Below are positions 16,894 to 26,372 of a DNA stretch of 64,000 nucleotides, piece after piece (the stretch's first letter is position 1; the number at the start of each line of letters is the position of its first letter). Source of the DNA: Sphingobium sp. DEHP117 (lineage in GTDB: Bacteria; Pseudomonadota; Alphaproteobacteria; Sphingomonadales; Sphingomonadaceae). The notes under the pieces were generated by a model. That model ran no database searches. It saw only the letters and a program-made list of their open reading frames with translations, and was not told where the DNA came from. The position numbers and the translations under genes are program-made. The DNA lies in assembly GCF_030867385.1 (NCBI RefSeq), contig NZ_JAPFBJ010000002.1, forward strand, positions 1 to 64,000, given 5' to 3'.

Positions 16894-17530
16894 GATCATC
16901 GAAACCATCGTCTATCGGCTCGATGAACTCTCCGACGCGGCGAAGGACGCCGCGCGCGGATGGTATCGCGAAGGCGGCTTCGATCATGACTGGTTCGAGT
17001 TCGTCTATGACGACTTCGAACGCATCTGCACGATCCTGGGCATCAGCCTCCGGACGCGCCCTGTCCGGCTGTTCGGCGGCGGCACCCGCTCGAAACCCTG
17101 CATCTGGTTCTCGGGCTTCTGGAGCCAGGGGGACGGGGCCTGCTTCGAGGGCGACTACAGACATGCGAGAGCCGCCGCCCGCCGCATCCGAGACTATGCA
17201 CCAACGGATACCGCGCTTCACCGGATCGCCGACACCCTCCAGGCCGTTCAGCGGCGCAACTTCTACCAGCTCCGAACCACCGTGACCCACCGGGGGCGCT
17301 ACTATCACGAGCATTGCATAGCCATCACAGTCGATCGCGACAGCCCCACGGGTCAGGACATGACCACCGATGCGGAAAATACCGTTTCCGAAGCGCTCCG
17401 AGATCTGGCCCGCTGGCTCTACCGCCAGCTCCAACGGGAATACGAGCATCTGACCTCGGACGAGGCCGTCGACGAGGCGATTGCGGCGAACGGCTACACC
17501 TTCACCGAAGCGGGCCGGCGCTTCGGCTGA
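16886..17530 (+). CDS. Conserved ICE-associated hypothetical protein, antitoxin-like in some annotations
   Basis: A 214-residue soluble protein beginning MPEIIETIVYRLDELSDAAK. ATG 16886 is chosen because it overlaps the preceding stop region and the protein core (LDELSDAAKDAARGWYREGG) starts directly. It is rich in aromatic and acidic residues (FDHDWFEFVYDDFERICTIL; CIWFSGFWSQGDGACFEGDY). Homologues are sometimes labelled antitoxin of a stability system, but I see no toxin partner and cannot confirm it. It probably forms a unit with the preceding gene. Confidence 0.68.
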   Translation: MPEIIETIVYRLDELSDAAKDAARGWYREGGFDHDWFEFVYDDFERICTILGISLRTRPVRLFGGGTRSKPCIWFSGFWSQGDGACFEGDYRHARAAARRIRDYAPTDTALHRIADTLQAVQRRNFYQLRTTVTHRGRYYHEHCIAITVDRDSPTGQDMTTDAENTVSEALRDLARWLYRQLQREYEHLTSDEAVDEAIAANGYTFTEAGRRFG

Positions 17531-17651
17531 AGCAGGCACGCGTACATCTCACGAGAGGGAGAGAGGGGCCGGGACGGGTTTGAGCCCGGACGGTCGAGAG
17601 AGAGCGCCCACGGGCTCGTCCTGTTCCCGCTCTCCTTTCGAGGTTTTCCCC

Positions 17652-20600
17652 ATGTACGATCGTTCCGCGCCAGCCGCACAAGAACATACGCCGGCATCTC
17701 ATCTGCCACGCGCCGACCGAACCGCCGCACTGCTCGGCGCCGCCCGATCCATCCTCCCCCATCTCGAAGCCGGCAGACGTGTGGACGCCACCCTACTTCG
17801 TGAAGCGATGGAAGCGAGCTTCAACGCGTCCGACGCTGCCGGAGTCTGGGATTGGAAGCTGGCCTATGATGCTTGCGAAGCAGCGACCGTTCTTTTCGTC
17901 CGCAAATACGGCAGAGCGCTTTTGCACAAAGCCGGTTCTCCGGCCGCCGCCCTGCCGCTGATCGCGAAAGTCGCCGGGCTGCTTCCCACGCACACGCGCC
18001 GCACGATGGACAGCGAGACGTTCCAGCAGTTCTCGACGCCCATCCCGCTCGGACTCATCGCGGCGACCGCTGCCACCATCCTGCCCTCCGACCGTGTGCT
18101 CGAGCCTTCGGCAGGGACCGGCTTGCTCGCGATCCTGTCGGAGATCGCGGGCGCGACCTTGATCCTCAACGAACTGGCGGAGACCCGGGCCAACCTCCTC
18201 TCCTCGCTCTTTCCGGTCGTTCCCGTCACGCGCTTCGATGCGGCGCAGATCGACGATTACCTGGACCCGGCGATGATCCCGACCGTCGTGCTGCTGAACC
18301 CGCCATTCTCTGCACTTGCAAATGTCTCTGGGCGCATGGGCGACGCAGCGCTGCGGCACATCGCGTCCGCGCTCGCCCGCCTCGCCGAAGGCGGGCGCCT
18401 GGTGGCCATCACGGGCGCCAATTGCGGCCCGGACCATCCCGCCTGGCGCGAGGCGTTCATGCGCCTGCAGGTGCGCGGGCGCGTCGTGTTCACCGCGAGC
18501 ATCGACGGCGCCGTCTATGCCAAGCACGGCACCGCCATCGACACGCGGCTCACCGTGTTCGACAAGCTGCCGGCAGACGATCCGGCCCGCTTTCCGGCAT
18601 CACCGGGAACCGCACCCGACGCGCGCACACTCATGGATTGGGTCACGAAGCAGGTTCCGTCGCGCCTCACGCTGGCGGACTCTCTCGCCCTGCCCACGCC
18701 GTCGCCGATGACGTCGAAGCGGGTTGCCCGCCCGAGTGCGCGCGGTCCCGCGAAATCAGCTCTCAGATCCTCACTCGACGAGCCCAGTTACGTGGATCTT
18801 GCCTATGAGACCCTCGACTGGCAGCCGGCCGAGGGCGGTCGCCTGACCGACGCCATCTACGAGGAATACGCACTTCAGACGATCCGCATTCCCGGCTCTC
18901 AGGCGCATCCGACCAAGCTCGTGCAATCGGCGGCCATGGCGTCGGTAGCGCCGCCAAAGCCAAGTTATCGTCCACGCCTGCCCGAACGGCTCATCAACGA
19001 GGGCGTCCTTTCCGACGCGCAGCTCGAAACCGTGATCTATGCTGGCGAGGCGCACACGGGCTTCCTCAGCGGCGCCTGGACCGTTGACGCGACCTACGAC
19101 CTCGTCTCCGCGGCAACCGACGACGCGGCATCCGCCATCCGCTTCCGACGCGGTTTCATGCTGGGCGACGGCACCGGCGCGGGCAAGGGGCGCCAGTCCG
19201 CCGCCATCATCCTCGACAACTGGCTGCGCGGACGGCGCAAGGCCCTCTGGATCTCGAAGTCCGACAAGCTGATCGAGGACGCGCAGCGCGACTGGTCGGC
19301 GCTCGGCATGGAGCGCCTGCTCGTGACGCCGCTCTCCCGCTTCCCGCAAGGACGGCCGATCACACTGCCGGAAGGCATCCTATTCACCACCTACGCCACG
19401 CTACGGTCCGATGAGAAAGCCGAGAAGGTTTCGCGCGTCCGGCAGATCGTCGATTGGTTGGGCTCAGATTTCGACGGGGTGATCATCTTCGACGAGAGCC
19501 ATGCCATGCAGAACGCCGGCGGCGGCAAGGGAGAACGAGGTGACGTCGCGCCCTCGCAGCAGGGCCGTGCCGGCTTGCGCCTCCAGCACGCCCTCCCCGA
19601 CGCCCGCATCGTCTATGTCTCGGCGACAGGCGCCACCACCGTTCACAATCTGGCCTATGCCCAGCGCCTCGGCCTGTGGTGCGGCGAGGACTTCCCCTTC
19701 GCCACCAGGGCCGAATTCGTCGCTGCCATCGAAGCCGGTGGCGTGGCGGCGATGGAGGTGCTGGCCCGCGATCTTCGCGCCCTTGGCCTCTATACCGCCA
19801 GGTCGCTGTCCTATGACGGGGTCGAGTACGAGCTGGTCGAGCACACGCTCACCGACGAGCAACGCCGCATCTATGACGCCTATGCTGGCGCGTTCTCGAT
19901 CATCCATAACAATCTCGATGCCGCGATGCGCGCCGCGAACATCACCAGCGAGACAGCCACGCTCAACGCCCGCGCCAAATCAGCCGCCCGTTCGGCCTTC
20001 GAAAGCACCAAGCAGCGCTTCTTCGGGCATCTGCTGACCTCGATGAAGACCCCGACCCTGATCCGCTCGATCCAGCGCGATCTCGATGACGGGCACGCGG
20101 CTGTCGTCCAGATCGTCTCCACCGGCGAGGCCCTGATGGAGCGGCGACTGGCCGAGGTGCCGACCGAGGAATGGAACGACGTGCGCGTCGACATCACGCC
20201 GCGCGAATATGTCCTCTCTTACCTTCAGCACTCCTTCCCGGTGCAGCTCTATGAGCCGTTCACCGACGCGGAAGGCAATCTCTCTTCGCGACCCGTCACC
20301 CGCGATGGCCAGCCCGTCGAGAGCCGCGAAGCGGTCGCCCGGCGTGACCGGTTGATCGAGAAACTCGCAAGCCTTCCGCCGGTGCCTGGCGCGCTTGATC
20401 AGATCGTCCAGCGCTTCGGAACCGACATGGTGGCCGAAGTCACCGGGCGCGCGCGGCGAATCATCCGCAAAGGTGATCGGCTGATGGTCGAGAACCGTCC
20501 CGGCTCTGCCAACCTCGCCGAGACCGCCGCCTTCATGGATGATGCCAAGCGCATCCTTGTGTTCAGCGACGCCGGGGGAACCGGGCGCAGCTACCACGCC

Positions 20601-21986
20601 GACCTCGCCGCGCGGAACCAGCGCCTTCGCGTCCACTATCTCCTAGAACCGGGCTGGAAAGCCGACGCCGCCATCCAGGGCCTCGGCCGCACGAACCGCA
20701 CCAACCAGGCGCAGCCGCCACTGTTTCGTCCGATCGCGACGGACGTGAAAGCCGAGAAGCGCTTCCTGTCGACCATCGCCCGCCGGCTTGACACGCTCGG
20801 AGCGATCACACGTGGCCAGCGCCAGACCGGCGGACAGGGCCTCTTCAGACCCGAAGACAATCTTGAAAGCCCCCATGCGCGCGACGCGCTGCGCCAGCTC
20901 TACCTGCTGATCGTCCGCGGCAAGGTCGAAGGCTGCTCGCTCCAGCTCTTCGAGAGCGCCACCGGCCTCAGCCTGATGGACGAGACCGGCATCCGCGACG
21001 AGCTGCCGCCGATCACGACCTTTCTCAATCGACTGCTGGCGCTGACGATCGACCTCCAAGGCGTGTTGTTCACCGCCTTCGAGCAGTTGCTCAATGCCCG
21101 GATTGCGGGAGCACTGGCCAGCGGCACCTACGACATCGGGCTGGAAACACTGAAGGCCGAGAGCTTCGTCGTCACCGACCGGCACGCCATCTATACGCAC
21201 CCGGCCACCGGCGCCGAGACGCGGTTGCTGACAATCACGCAGCGCGAGCGCAACCGGCCCCTGTCGCTTGATCAGGCGTTCGAGCTTCTGGCCGACCCAC
21301 GGGCAGCCTTGCTCATCAACGAACGATCCGCCCGGGCGGCGGTGCAAGTGCCAGCCCCAAGCATTATGCTGGATGATGGTGAAATCGAACGCCGGGTACG
21401 CTTGCTCCGGCCGATGGAACACCACCATGCATCGCTGGCGGCGATGGCGGAGAGCCATTGGCGGGTGGCAGATCGCGATGTCTTCGCGGCGGCGTGGCAG
21501 CGCGAACTGGCGCAGATCCCGGAGTTCACCGACAGCTCGATCCATATTGTCGCCGGGCTCTTGCTCCCGATCTGGAAGCGCCTGCCGGACGAGTCCACAC
21601 GCGTCTATCGCCTCCAGACGGACGACGGCGAACGCATCATCGGTCGGCGAGTCTCTCCGGCGTGGGCGGCGACCGCGCTCTCGACCGGCGCGCCCACACT
21701 GACACCTGACGATGCTTTCGCAGCCCTGGCAGCAGGCGGCACGGTCCTTGATCTCGCCGAAGGCCTCCAACTTCACCGCGCGCGGGTGATGGGCGTCCAC
21801 CGCATCGAACTGTCCGGATTCTCCGACACGATGCGCGACCGTCTTCGCTCCTACGGCCTGTTCCACGAGATCATCTCCTGGAAGCTGCGCATGTTCATTC
21901 CCACCGACGCGACCGGCGTGGCCGTTCTCGCCAAGGTGATGGAGCGCTATCCCGTCGCGCGTATCTCCGAACGGGAGGCCGCGTGA
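17652..21986 (+). CDS. Methylase-helicase fusion, strawberry-notch type
   Basis: A 1444-residue cytoplasmic protein with an adenine-methyltransferase-like domain fused to an SF2 helicase. The SAM motif is EPSAGTGLLAI (about residue 151) and the catalytic motif is NPPF (about 215). The strawberry-notch-type helicase has a Walker A-like GDGTGAGKGRQ (about 504), DESH box IIFDESHAM (about 613), and a helicase C motif VI QGLGRTNRTNQ (about 1009). The architecture resembles phage P1 DarB, an antirestriction protein, so protecting incoming ICE DNA from host restriction is a reasonable inference. The gene starts with ATG after AAGGTTTTCCCC and runs into the Toprim gene with a TGATG overlap. Confidence 0.85.
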   Translation: MYDRSAPAAQEHTPASHLPRADRTAALLGAARSILPHLEAGRRVDATLLREAMEASFNASDAAGVWDWKLAYDACEAATVLFVRKYGRALLHKAGSPAAALPLIAKVAGLLPTHTRRTMDSETFQQFSTPIPLGLIAATAATILPSDRVLEPSAGTGLLAILSEIAGATLILNELAETRANLLSSLFPVVPVTRFDAAQIDDYLDPAMIPTVVLLNPPFSALANVSGRMGDAALRHIASALARLAEGGRLVAITGANCGPDHPAWREAFMRLQVRGRVVFTASIDGAVYAKHGTAIDTRLTVFDKLPADDPARFPASPGTAPDARTLMDWVTKQVPSRLTLADSLALPTPSPMTSKRVARPSARGPAKSALRSSLDEPSYVDLAYETLDWQPAEGGRLTDAIYEEYALQTIRIPGSQAHPTKLVQSAAMASVAPPKPSYRPRLPERLINEGVLSDAQLETVIYAGEAHTGFLSGAWTVDATYDLVSAATDDAASAIRFRRGFMLGDGTGAGKGRQSAAIILDNWLRGRRKALWISKSDKLIEDAQRDWSALGMERLLVTPLSRFPQGRPITLPEGILFTTYATLRSDEKAEKVSRVRQIVDWLGSDFDGVIIFDESHAMQNAGGGKGERGDVAPSQQGRAGLRLQHALPDARIVYVSATGATTVHNLAYAQRLGLWCGEDFPFATRAEFVAAIEAGGVAAMEVLARDLRALGLYTARSLSYDGVEYELVEHTLTDEQRRIYDAYAGAFSIIHNNLDAAMRAANITSETATLNARAKSAARSAFESTKQRFFGHLLTSMKTPTLIRSIQRDLDDGHAAVVQIVSTGEALMERRLAEVPTEEWNDVRVDITPREYVLSYLQHSFPVQLYEPFTDAEGNLSSRPVTRDGQPVESREAVARRDRLIEKLASLPPVPGALDQIVQRFGTDMVAEVTGRARRIIRKGDRLMVENRPGSANLAETAAFMDDAKRILVFSDAGGTGRSYHADLAARNQRLRVHYLLEPGWKADAAIQGLGRTNRTNQAQPPLFRPIATDVKAEKRFLSTIARRLDTLGAITRGQRQTGGQGLFRPEDNLESPHARDALRQLYLLIVRGKVEGCSLQLFESATGLSLMDETGIRDELPPITTFLNRLLALTIDLQGVLFTAFEQLLNARIAGALASGTYDIGLETLKAESFVVTDRHAIYTHPATGAETRLLTITQRERNRPLSLDQAFELLADPRAALLINERSARAAVQVPAPSIMLDDGEIERRVRLLRPMEHHHASLAAMAESHWRVADRDVFAAAWQRELAQIPEFTDSSIHIVAGLLLPIWKRLPDESTRVYRLQTDDGERIIGRRVSPAWAATALSTGAPTLTPDDAFAALAAGGTVLDLAEGLQLHRARVMGVHRIELSGFSDTMRDRLRSYGLFHEIISWKLRMFIPTDATGVAVLAKVMERYPVARISEREAA

Positions 21987-23047
21987 TGGCCGGCTTCGAC
22001 GCGTCTGATCTGGCGGCCCGCCTTGCTGGCCAGGCCGAGGCCGTGTGCCGGCACTATCTGTCCAACGGCACAAGACAGGGAGGCTACTGGCTGGTCGGCG
22101 ACGTTCGCAACACGCCTGGCCGCTCAATGTTCGTGCGGCTCAAGGGGCCGCAGACCGGCAAGGGCGCTGCGGGCAAGTGGACCGACGCCGCCACCGGCGA
22201 ACATGGCGATCTGCTCGACGTCATCCGCGAAACCTGCGGCCTTCCCGACTTCAAGCAGATTGCCGAGGAAGCCCGGCGCTTCTTGAGCCTCCCGCATCCA
22301 GACCCAGCACAAGAGCGGCGACGAGGCAGGACGTCCGCGGCGCCAATGGGATCGCCTGAAGCCGCGAGGCGTCTCTTCGCGATGGCGCAGCCGATCAGGG
22401 ACACGCTCGCTGAAACGTATCTGCGCAGACGCGGCATTACGTCTTTGCACGAAACCGGATCGCTGCGCTTCCATCCCCGCTGCTACTATCGCCCCGACGA
22501 AGACGCGCCGACCGAAATTTGGCCGGCAATCATCGCGGCCGTCACCGATCTGAATGGCGACCTCACCGGCGCGCACCGCACCTGGCTGGATCCCGGCGGC
22601 TTCAACGAGGCGACCCTGGGCAAGGCGCCAGTCGAGACACCGAGGCGGGCGATGGGCAATCTCCTCGGGTCTGCCGTGCGCTTCGGACTGCCCGGCTCGG
22701 TGATGGCGGCCGGCGAAGGCGTCGAGACCATGCTGTCGCTGCGCTGCGTCCTGCCCACCATGCCGATGGCGGCCGCGCTGTCGGCGGCACATCTGGCTGC
22801 CATCCAGTTCCCCGTACACTTGCACCGGCTGTATGTCGCGCGTGATGACGACCCTGCCGGCGATGTTGCGGTGACGACCTTGATGACCCGCGCGGACGAG
22901 GCGGGCATCGAGACGCTCATCCTCTCACCGGCCCTCGGCGACTTCAATGAAGACCTCCGGCTTCTAGGATCCGAGGCGCTCCGGGCGGCTATCCGCGTCC
23001 AGATCGCGCCCCAGGATGTCGCACGCTTCATGGAGCACGCAGCCTAA
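21986..23047 (+). CDS. Toprim-domain protein with N-terminal DUF7146-like region
   Basis: A 353-residue primase-like protein. The C-terminal Toprim domain shows GEGVETML (about 243, catalytic Glu) and YVARDDDPAG (about 285, DxD). The N-terminal part (GDLLDVIRETCGLPDFKQIA) and middle (YLRRRGI, LRFHPRCYYRPD) match the mobile-element family that joins a DUF7146-type region to Toprim. ATG 21986 overlaps the preceding stop (TGATG); a GTG three bases earlier is possible. No N-terminal zinc finger is visible. It may prime complementary-strand synthesis after transfer or act with the upstream helicase. Confidence 0.8.
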   Translation: MAGFDASDLAARLAGQAEAVCRHYLSNGTRQGGYWLVGDVRNTPGRSMFVRLKGPQTGKGAAGKWTDAATGEHGDLLDVIRETCGLPDFKQIAEEARRFLSLPHPDPAQERRRGRTSAAPMGSPEAARRLFAMAQPIRDTLAETYLRRRGITSLHETGSLRFHPRCYYRPDEDAPTEIWPAIIAAVTDLNGDLTGAHRTWLDPGGFNEATLGKAPVETPRRAMGNLLGSAVRFGLPGSVMAAGEGVETMLSLRCVLPTMPMAAALSAAHLAAIQFPVHLHRLYVARDDDPAGDVAVTTLMTRADEAGIETLILSPALGDFNEDLRLLGSEALRAAIRVQIAPQDVARFMEHAA

Positions 23048-23400
23048 CCGGAATGGAGGCGGGTGGGTGTTGGTCGAGAACTTTGTGCAAGCCCGCATCT
23101 GGGATGACCATTGCGCCAGAGGACTGCGCCCCGGCCTTCCAGAGGGCGATCGGCCATCAGACGGTCCGTCCGGGCAACCTTGTAGCCGACTATTTTCCGG
23201 CGGCCCGTTCCACCCCACGCGGGCAAGCCACGCGGGGACCCCGGCTCGGGCCTTTCCATCGCGAGACAAAATAGCCGGCCCCTGCGGTCCTTCGCTCACG
23301 CTGCGGCCCCTCGCTTCGCTCCGGGTGCCAGTCCAGCCCGTCCGACGGCTTCGTCGCCATGAAGGCCGCGGCGGTCGCGGTCCAGCGAACGGAGCTTCCC
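23048..23400. other. 353-bp gene-free stretch with an inverted repeat
   Basis: No credible gene. The motif CCGACTATTTTCCGG (23186-23200) faces an inverted relative AAAATAGCCGG (23268-23278). A similar motif, CCGGCTATTTTCC, recurs in the candidate oriT region at 33770-33782. The 3' part is GC-rich and low in complexity (CTGCGGTCCTTCGCTCACGC and similar). AACGGAGC just before ATG 23401 supplies the ribosome site for the next gene. Confidence 0.5.
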
Positions 23401-24324
23401 ATGAGCGAGCATGACGAGTTTGAACCCGACCATACCTCCTCTCCAACCGATCATGTCCTGACCGAGCTTCAGCTCTACGGCTTCCATCCACGCGACGATG
23501 AGCCCGATCCCCGGCCTATCCCGGAAGATCGCGTGATCGCAGGCGCCGTCGCCGACATCTTCGATGCGCTGATCGCCACCATGGCCGACACCGGCCTCGA
23601 TGCAGACCTGGATGACCTGCTGTGGTCAACGGTCAACAGCTTCCACCGCGCCGTCGAACGGGTCGAACGCACGCTCGACGACAACGAGCAGGCGCAGAAG
23701 CAAGGGCAGCGCGAACAGGACGGCTCCGAGGTGAAGGCCGTGCAACTCGAGGCGCTTATCGCTGCGGGGCAGCGACTCATCGAACGCCGCGACGCCCTCG
23801 AACTCTTCCGCGACACTGGCGCCGACCTCTACCGCAAGACGACCGGCTCGAACTGGTCTCCCCGCCATGGCTCACGCGTCAACCATCGCCAGTTGACCTC
23901 TTCAATGATCGACAGCCGTGACTTCATCGCCGCACGCAAGCGCGCCGACCGCGAGGTGCTACTCCCCGCCGGGCCGAAAATTGCGCTGACCGGTGGGCTC
24001 GACTTCAACGACCACCAACTGATCTGGGCCAAGCTCGACCAGGTCCGCGCGAAGCATCCCGACATGGTGCTGATGCACGGCAAGTCGCCGAAAGGGGCCG
24101 AGAAGATCGCCGCCCGCTGGGCTGACCACCGCGGCGTTGCGCAGATCGGCTTTGCCCCCGACTGGACCAAGCACGGCCGCTCCGCCCCGTTCAAGCGCAA
24201 CGATCAGATGCTCGACGTGCTGCCGATCGGCGTCATCGTCTTCCCCGGCACCGGCATACAGGACAACCTGGCCGACAAGGCCAAGAAGCTCGGCATCCCG
24301 GTCTGGAGGTTCGGCGGCGCGTGA
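23401..24324 (+). CDS. DUF2493 (SLOG-superfamily) protein
   Basis: A 307-residue protein beginning MSEHDEFEPDHTSSPTDHVL. The N-terminal half is acidic and alpha-helical with a coiled-coil-like stretch (RAVERVERTLDDNEQAQKQG). The C-terminal half (about 195-305) is the DUF2493 Rossmann-like domain related to YspA/cpYpsA of the SLOG group: KIALTGGLDFNDH, HGKSPKGAEKIAARWA, GVIVFPGTGIQDNLADKAKK. SLOG domains bind nucleotide-derived ligands; the function of the ICE-borne members is unknown. It is common downstream of the Toprim gene in this ICE family. Confidence 0.8.
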   Translation: MSEHDEFEPDHTSSPTDHVLTELQLYGFHPRDDEPDPRPIPEDRVIAGAVADIFDALIATMADTGLDADLDDLLWSTVNSFHRAVERVERTLDDNEQAQKQGQREQDGSEVKAVQLEALIAAGQRLIERRDALELFRDTGADLYRKTTGSNWSPRHGSRVNHRQLTSSMIDSRDFIAARKRADREVLLPAGPKIALTGGLDFNDHQLIWAKLDQVRAKHPDMVLMHGKSPKGAEKIAARWADHRGVAQIGFAPDWTKHGRSAPFKRNDQMLDVLPIGVIVFPGTGIQDNLADKAKKLGIPVWRFGGA

Positions 24325-24438
24325 GCGCCGTCTCTTTTCAAGAAGCAGAAATCAGTCACTTTCGTATCGTGTCGGACGCTATATACGTCATCATTCGTGG
24401 TAAGAAGGCTAGATTCTGTATTGGAGTGCTCCCGCAAC

Positions 24439-25392
24439 ATGACACTTGTAAGTGCCCGGCTAGACAGCAGTTTCGGATGTCTTCGTATCACCGCCCTAGC
24501 GGACAGTCGTGCTTCGATATCCCGTACAGACGGCACCTTCAAGACGATCAACGATACAACAACGAAGCTGTTCGCTATCCCTGTTCGTTGCTTCAGAATT
24601 GACAGTCTGACGACCACAGTTGGCGCTTGGACCGACCCATATTTTGAGACACAAGTTGGCATCGGCTTCTCAGGATCGTGTTTTGAGTGTCTCTCGCTTG
24701 TTACCCATATCTCCCGCGCGTTCGGCGCGCTCATCGCACCGCAAGGCGATGAACCGAAACCGGAAGGCGCTGGTCTTTTCAAACTGGCAGCGACACTGAT
24801 CACCGATTATTTCGGCAAACACAGTGGAGACAGCGATCCAGTAGCGCTCTTCCTGCTCTTTGGATTTGACAGCGACAAGCCTTGGATCGGGAAATTGACT
24901 TGGCGCTCAGGCGCCCTGGTTGAAGAATTTGTTTGGGCTGACGAAACTACGCTGATGACAATCGGGCAAGACACACTGTTTGAGCAGTACGCAGGCGATC
25001 TCCGAAAAAGAATAAAGAAACATCGAGATGACGCTCAAGCGAAATCCGACTCTCTGGAAGATAAAATATCTCACGAACTTTATATTGCTCAACACGAAAT
25101 TGCAGATAAGAAGATTGTCGAAGAGAAAATGCTGAGAGACATTGAAGATGCGTATTTTGTATCGATTGGCGGCGTTCTGCAACGCCTCGAATTGAGCTGC
25201 TATGGCGGCAATGTGGCAGCCGGATATACGCGCGATGACCAGCCCTATATCGACGGTTCCCAACGGTCGGTCACAACCAAGGGAGCGCTAGCTCCGATCC
25301 CTATCGTCGAGAAGATGGGCCGACAAATCAAACCGTGGCCGCCGAAAGATCATCAAGACCCGGCCAACAATAGAGGCGTGCTGAGCTCCTGA
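24439..25392 (+). CDS. Putative Ntn-hydrolase (proteasome/HslV-fold-like) protein, cargo
   Basis: 317 residues if translation starts at ATG 24439, behind GGAG (24423-24426). Met1 is then followed by Thr2: MTLVSARLDSSFGCLRITAL continues ADSRASI, and further on TTTKLFAIPV and VGIGFSGSCFECLSL. This pattern (Thr after a removable Met, AD.RA at Asp22, a Lys at 43, then a G.SGS turn) is how HslV and proteasome beta-like Ntn hydrolases begin. An upstream in-frame start (24397) would bury the threonine. The C-terminal half is helical and charged (RKRIKKHRDDAQAKSDSLED) and ends in a Pro-rich tail. Base composition is AT-richer than the flanking ICE genes, suggesting separate acquisition. Function is unknown; family assignment is from motif reading only. 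Confidence 0.5.
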   Translation: MTLVSARLDSSFGCLRITALADSRASISRTDGTFKTINDTTTKLFAIPVRCFRIDSLTTTVGAWTDPYFETQVGIGFSGSCFECLSLVTHISRAFGALIAPQGDEPKPEGAGLFKLAATLITDYFGKHSGDSDPVALFLLFGFDSDKPWIGKLTWRSGALVEEFVWADETTLMTIGQDTLFEQYAGDLRKRIKKHRDDAQAKSDSLEDKISHELYIAQHEIADKKIVEEKMLRDIEDAYFVSIGGVLQRLELSCYGGNVAAGYTRDDQPYIDGSQRSVTTKGALAPIPIVEKMGRQIKPWPPKDHQDPANNRGVLSS

Positions 25393-25625
25393 TTTCAGTC
25401 GGCTCCGAAATCGTCCAGGCACCGGTCACTGACGACCACCCCGCTTTCCCGCGCTGATCCTTGGTCCGACCGAAGGCCTGAAGCCATCAACCCATGAAGG
25501 GTCGGCTACGCCCATTGCGTGCCGCCGCTTCGTCTTCGCCTGCGCGGTGATTGCGGCCCTCGGCCGGACACATCGGGCGCCTGTCAGCGGGGGATGGTCC
25601 TCCGCTCGGAACAGGAGCCGGACCG

Positions 25626-25790
25626 ATGTCCCTCAACGACGCTTACGCCTTCGCAAACAGCCTCGCTGGCACCCTGATGGTCGCCATCATCATCTTCCGG
25701 GCGGGCGACGGCACGCTGTCCGTCACTCCCTGCAACGAGTTCGACGGCGATGCCGAGATCGTGGCCGAGATCGATCCGTTCGACGTCTGA
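25626..25790 (+). CDS. Small conserved ICE protein, 54 residues
   Basis: MSLNDAYAFANSLAGTLMVA followed by IIIFRAGDGTLSVTPC and a short acidic tail. The ATG at 25626 sits behind ACAGGAGCCGG, a good ribosome site, and the mid-part could be one short hydrophobic segment. No family was recognised. The preceding 25393-25625 holds no gene that I can support. Confidence 0.55.
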   Translation: MSLNDAYAFANSLAGTLMVAIIIFRAGDGTLSVTPCNEFDGDAEIVAEIDPFDV

Positions 25791-25931
25791 CGTCTGGCGG
25801 AACAGCTTCGCGGGCGGAGATCGGTTCGATTTCCGCTCCCGAAGCGCGTCGAATTTGGCTATACTCCGCCTCGCGCCTTGGTGGTGGTGGATGGCGCACC
25901 CGTCAGACCTATTCTCACGGAGGCCACCACC

Positions 25932-26372
25932 ATGATCATCTTCGCCATGCTCGGTTCGCTGGCCGCCATCGGCGTACTTTGCTGGTTGTTGTTCACGCTC
26001 ACCGTCTTTGCGCTTCCGGCCTTCATCGGCGTCAGCGCGGGCATCTGGGCACATCAGACCGGCGCTGGCCTGGTCGGCGCCATCGTCATCGGCGTCGCTG
26101 CCGCCGGAATCGCACTCGGCGTCGGCCAGCTTCTGCTCGCCATCCTGCGGCCGGTCTGGCTGAAAATCCTCGTCGCCTTGGCTTTCGTCGCACCCGCGGC
26201 CATTGCGGGCTTTCACGCGACGCATGGCATCGTGAAGCACACCATGCCCTCGGAAGCATGGCAGCTCGTGTTCTCGGTCGTCGGGGCAATCGCCGTTGCA
26301 GTCACGGCCTTCATCCGCGTGACGTCTTTGACCCCGCCCGGATCGACCAGCCGAGGCATTGCCAACGCCTGA
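25932..26372 (+). CDS. Small integral membrane protein
   Basis: 146 residues, starting MIIFAMLGSLAAIGVLCWLL after CACGGAGGCC. Four to five hydrophobic segments cover almost the whole length (about 1-28, 33-60, 68-82, 84-100, 112-130), with few charged residues and a short Thr/Ser-rich tail. No catalytic motif or family was recognised. A conserved place between DUF2493 and DUF736 genes suggests an ICE accessory function at the inner membrane. Confidence 0.65.
   Translation: MIIFAMLGSLAAIGVLCWLLFTLTVFALPAFIGVSAGIWAHQTGAGLVGAIVIGVAAAGIALGVGQLLLAILRPVWLKILVALAFVAPAAIAGFHATHGIVKHTMPSEAWQLVFSVVGAIAVAVTAFIRVTSLTPPGSTSRGIANA

Noticed and set aside
20643-22127. Minus-strand open frame of 494 residues
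   Set aside because: Antisense to the methylase-helicase; no motif and no ribosome site.
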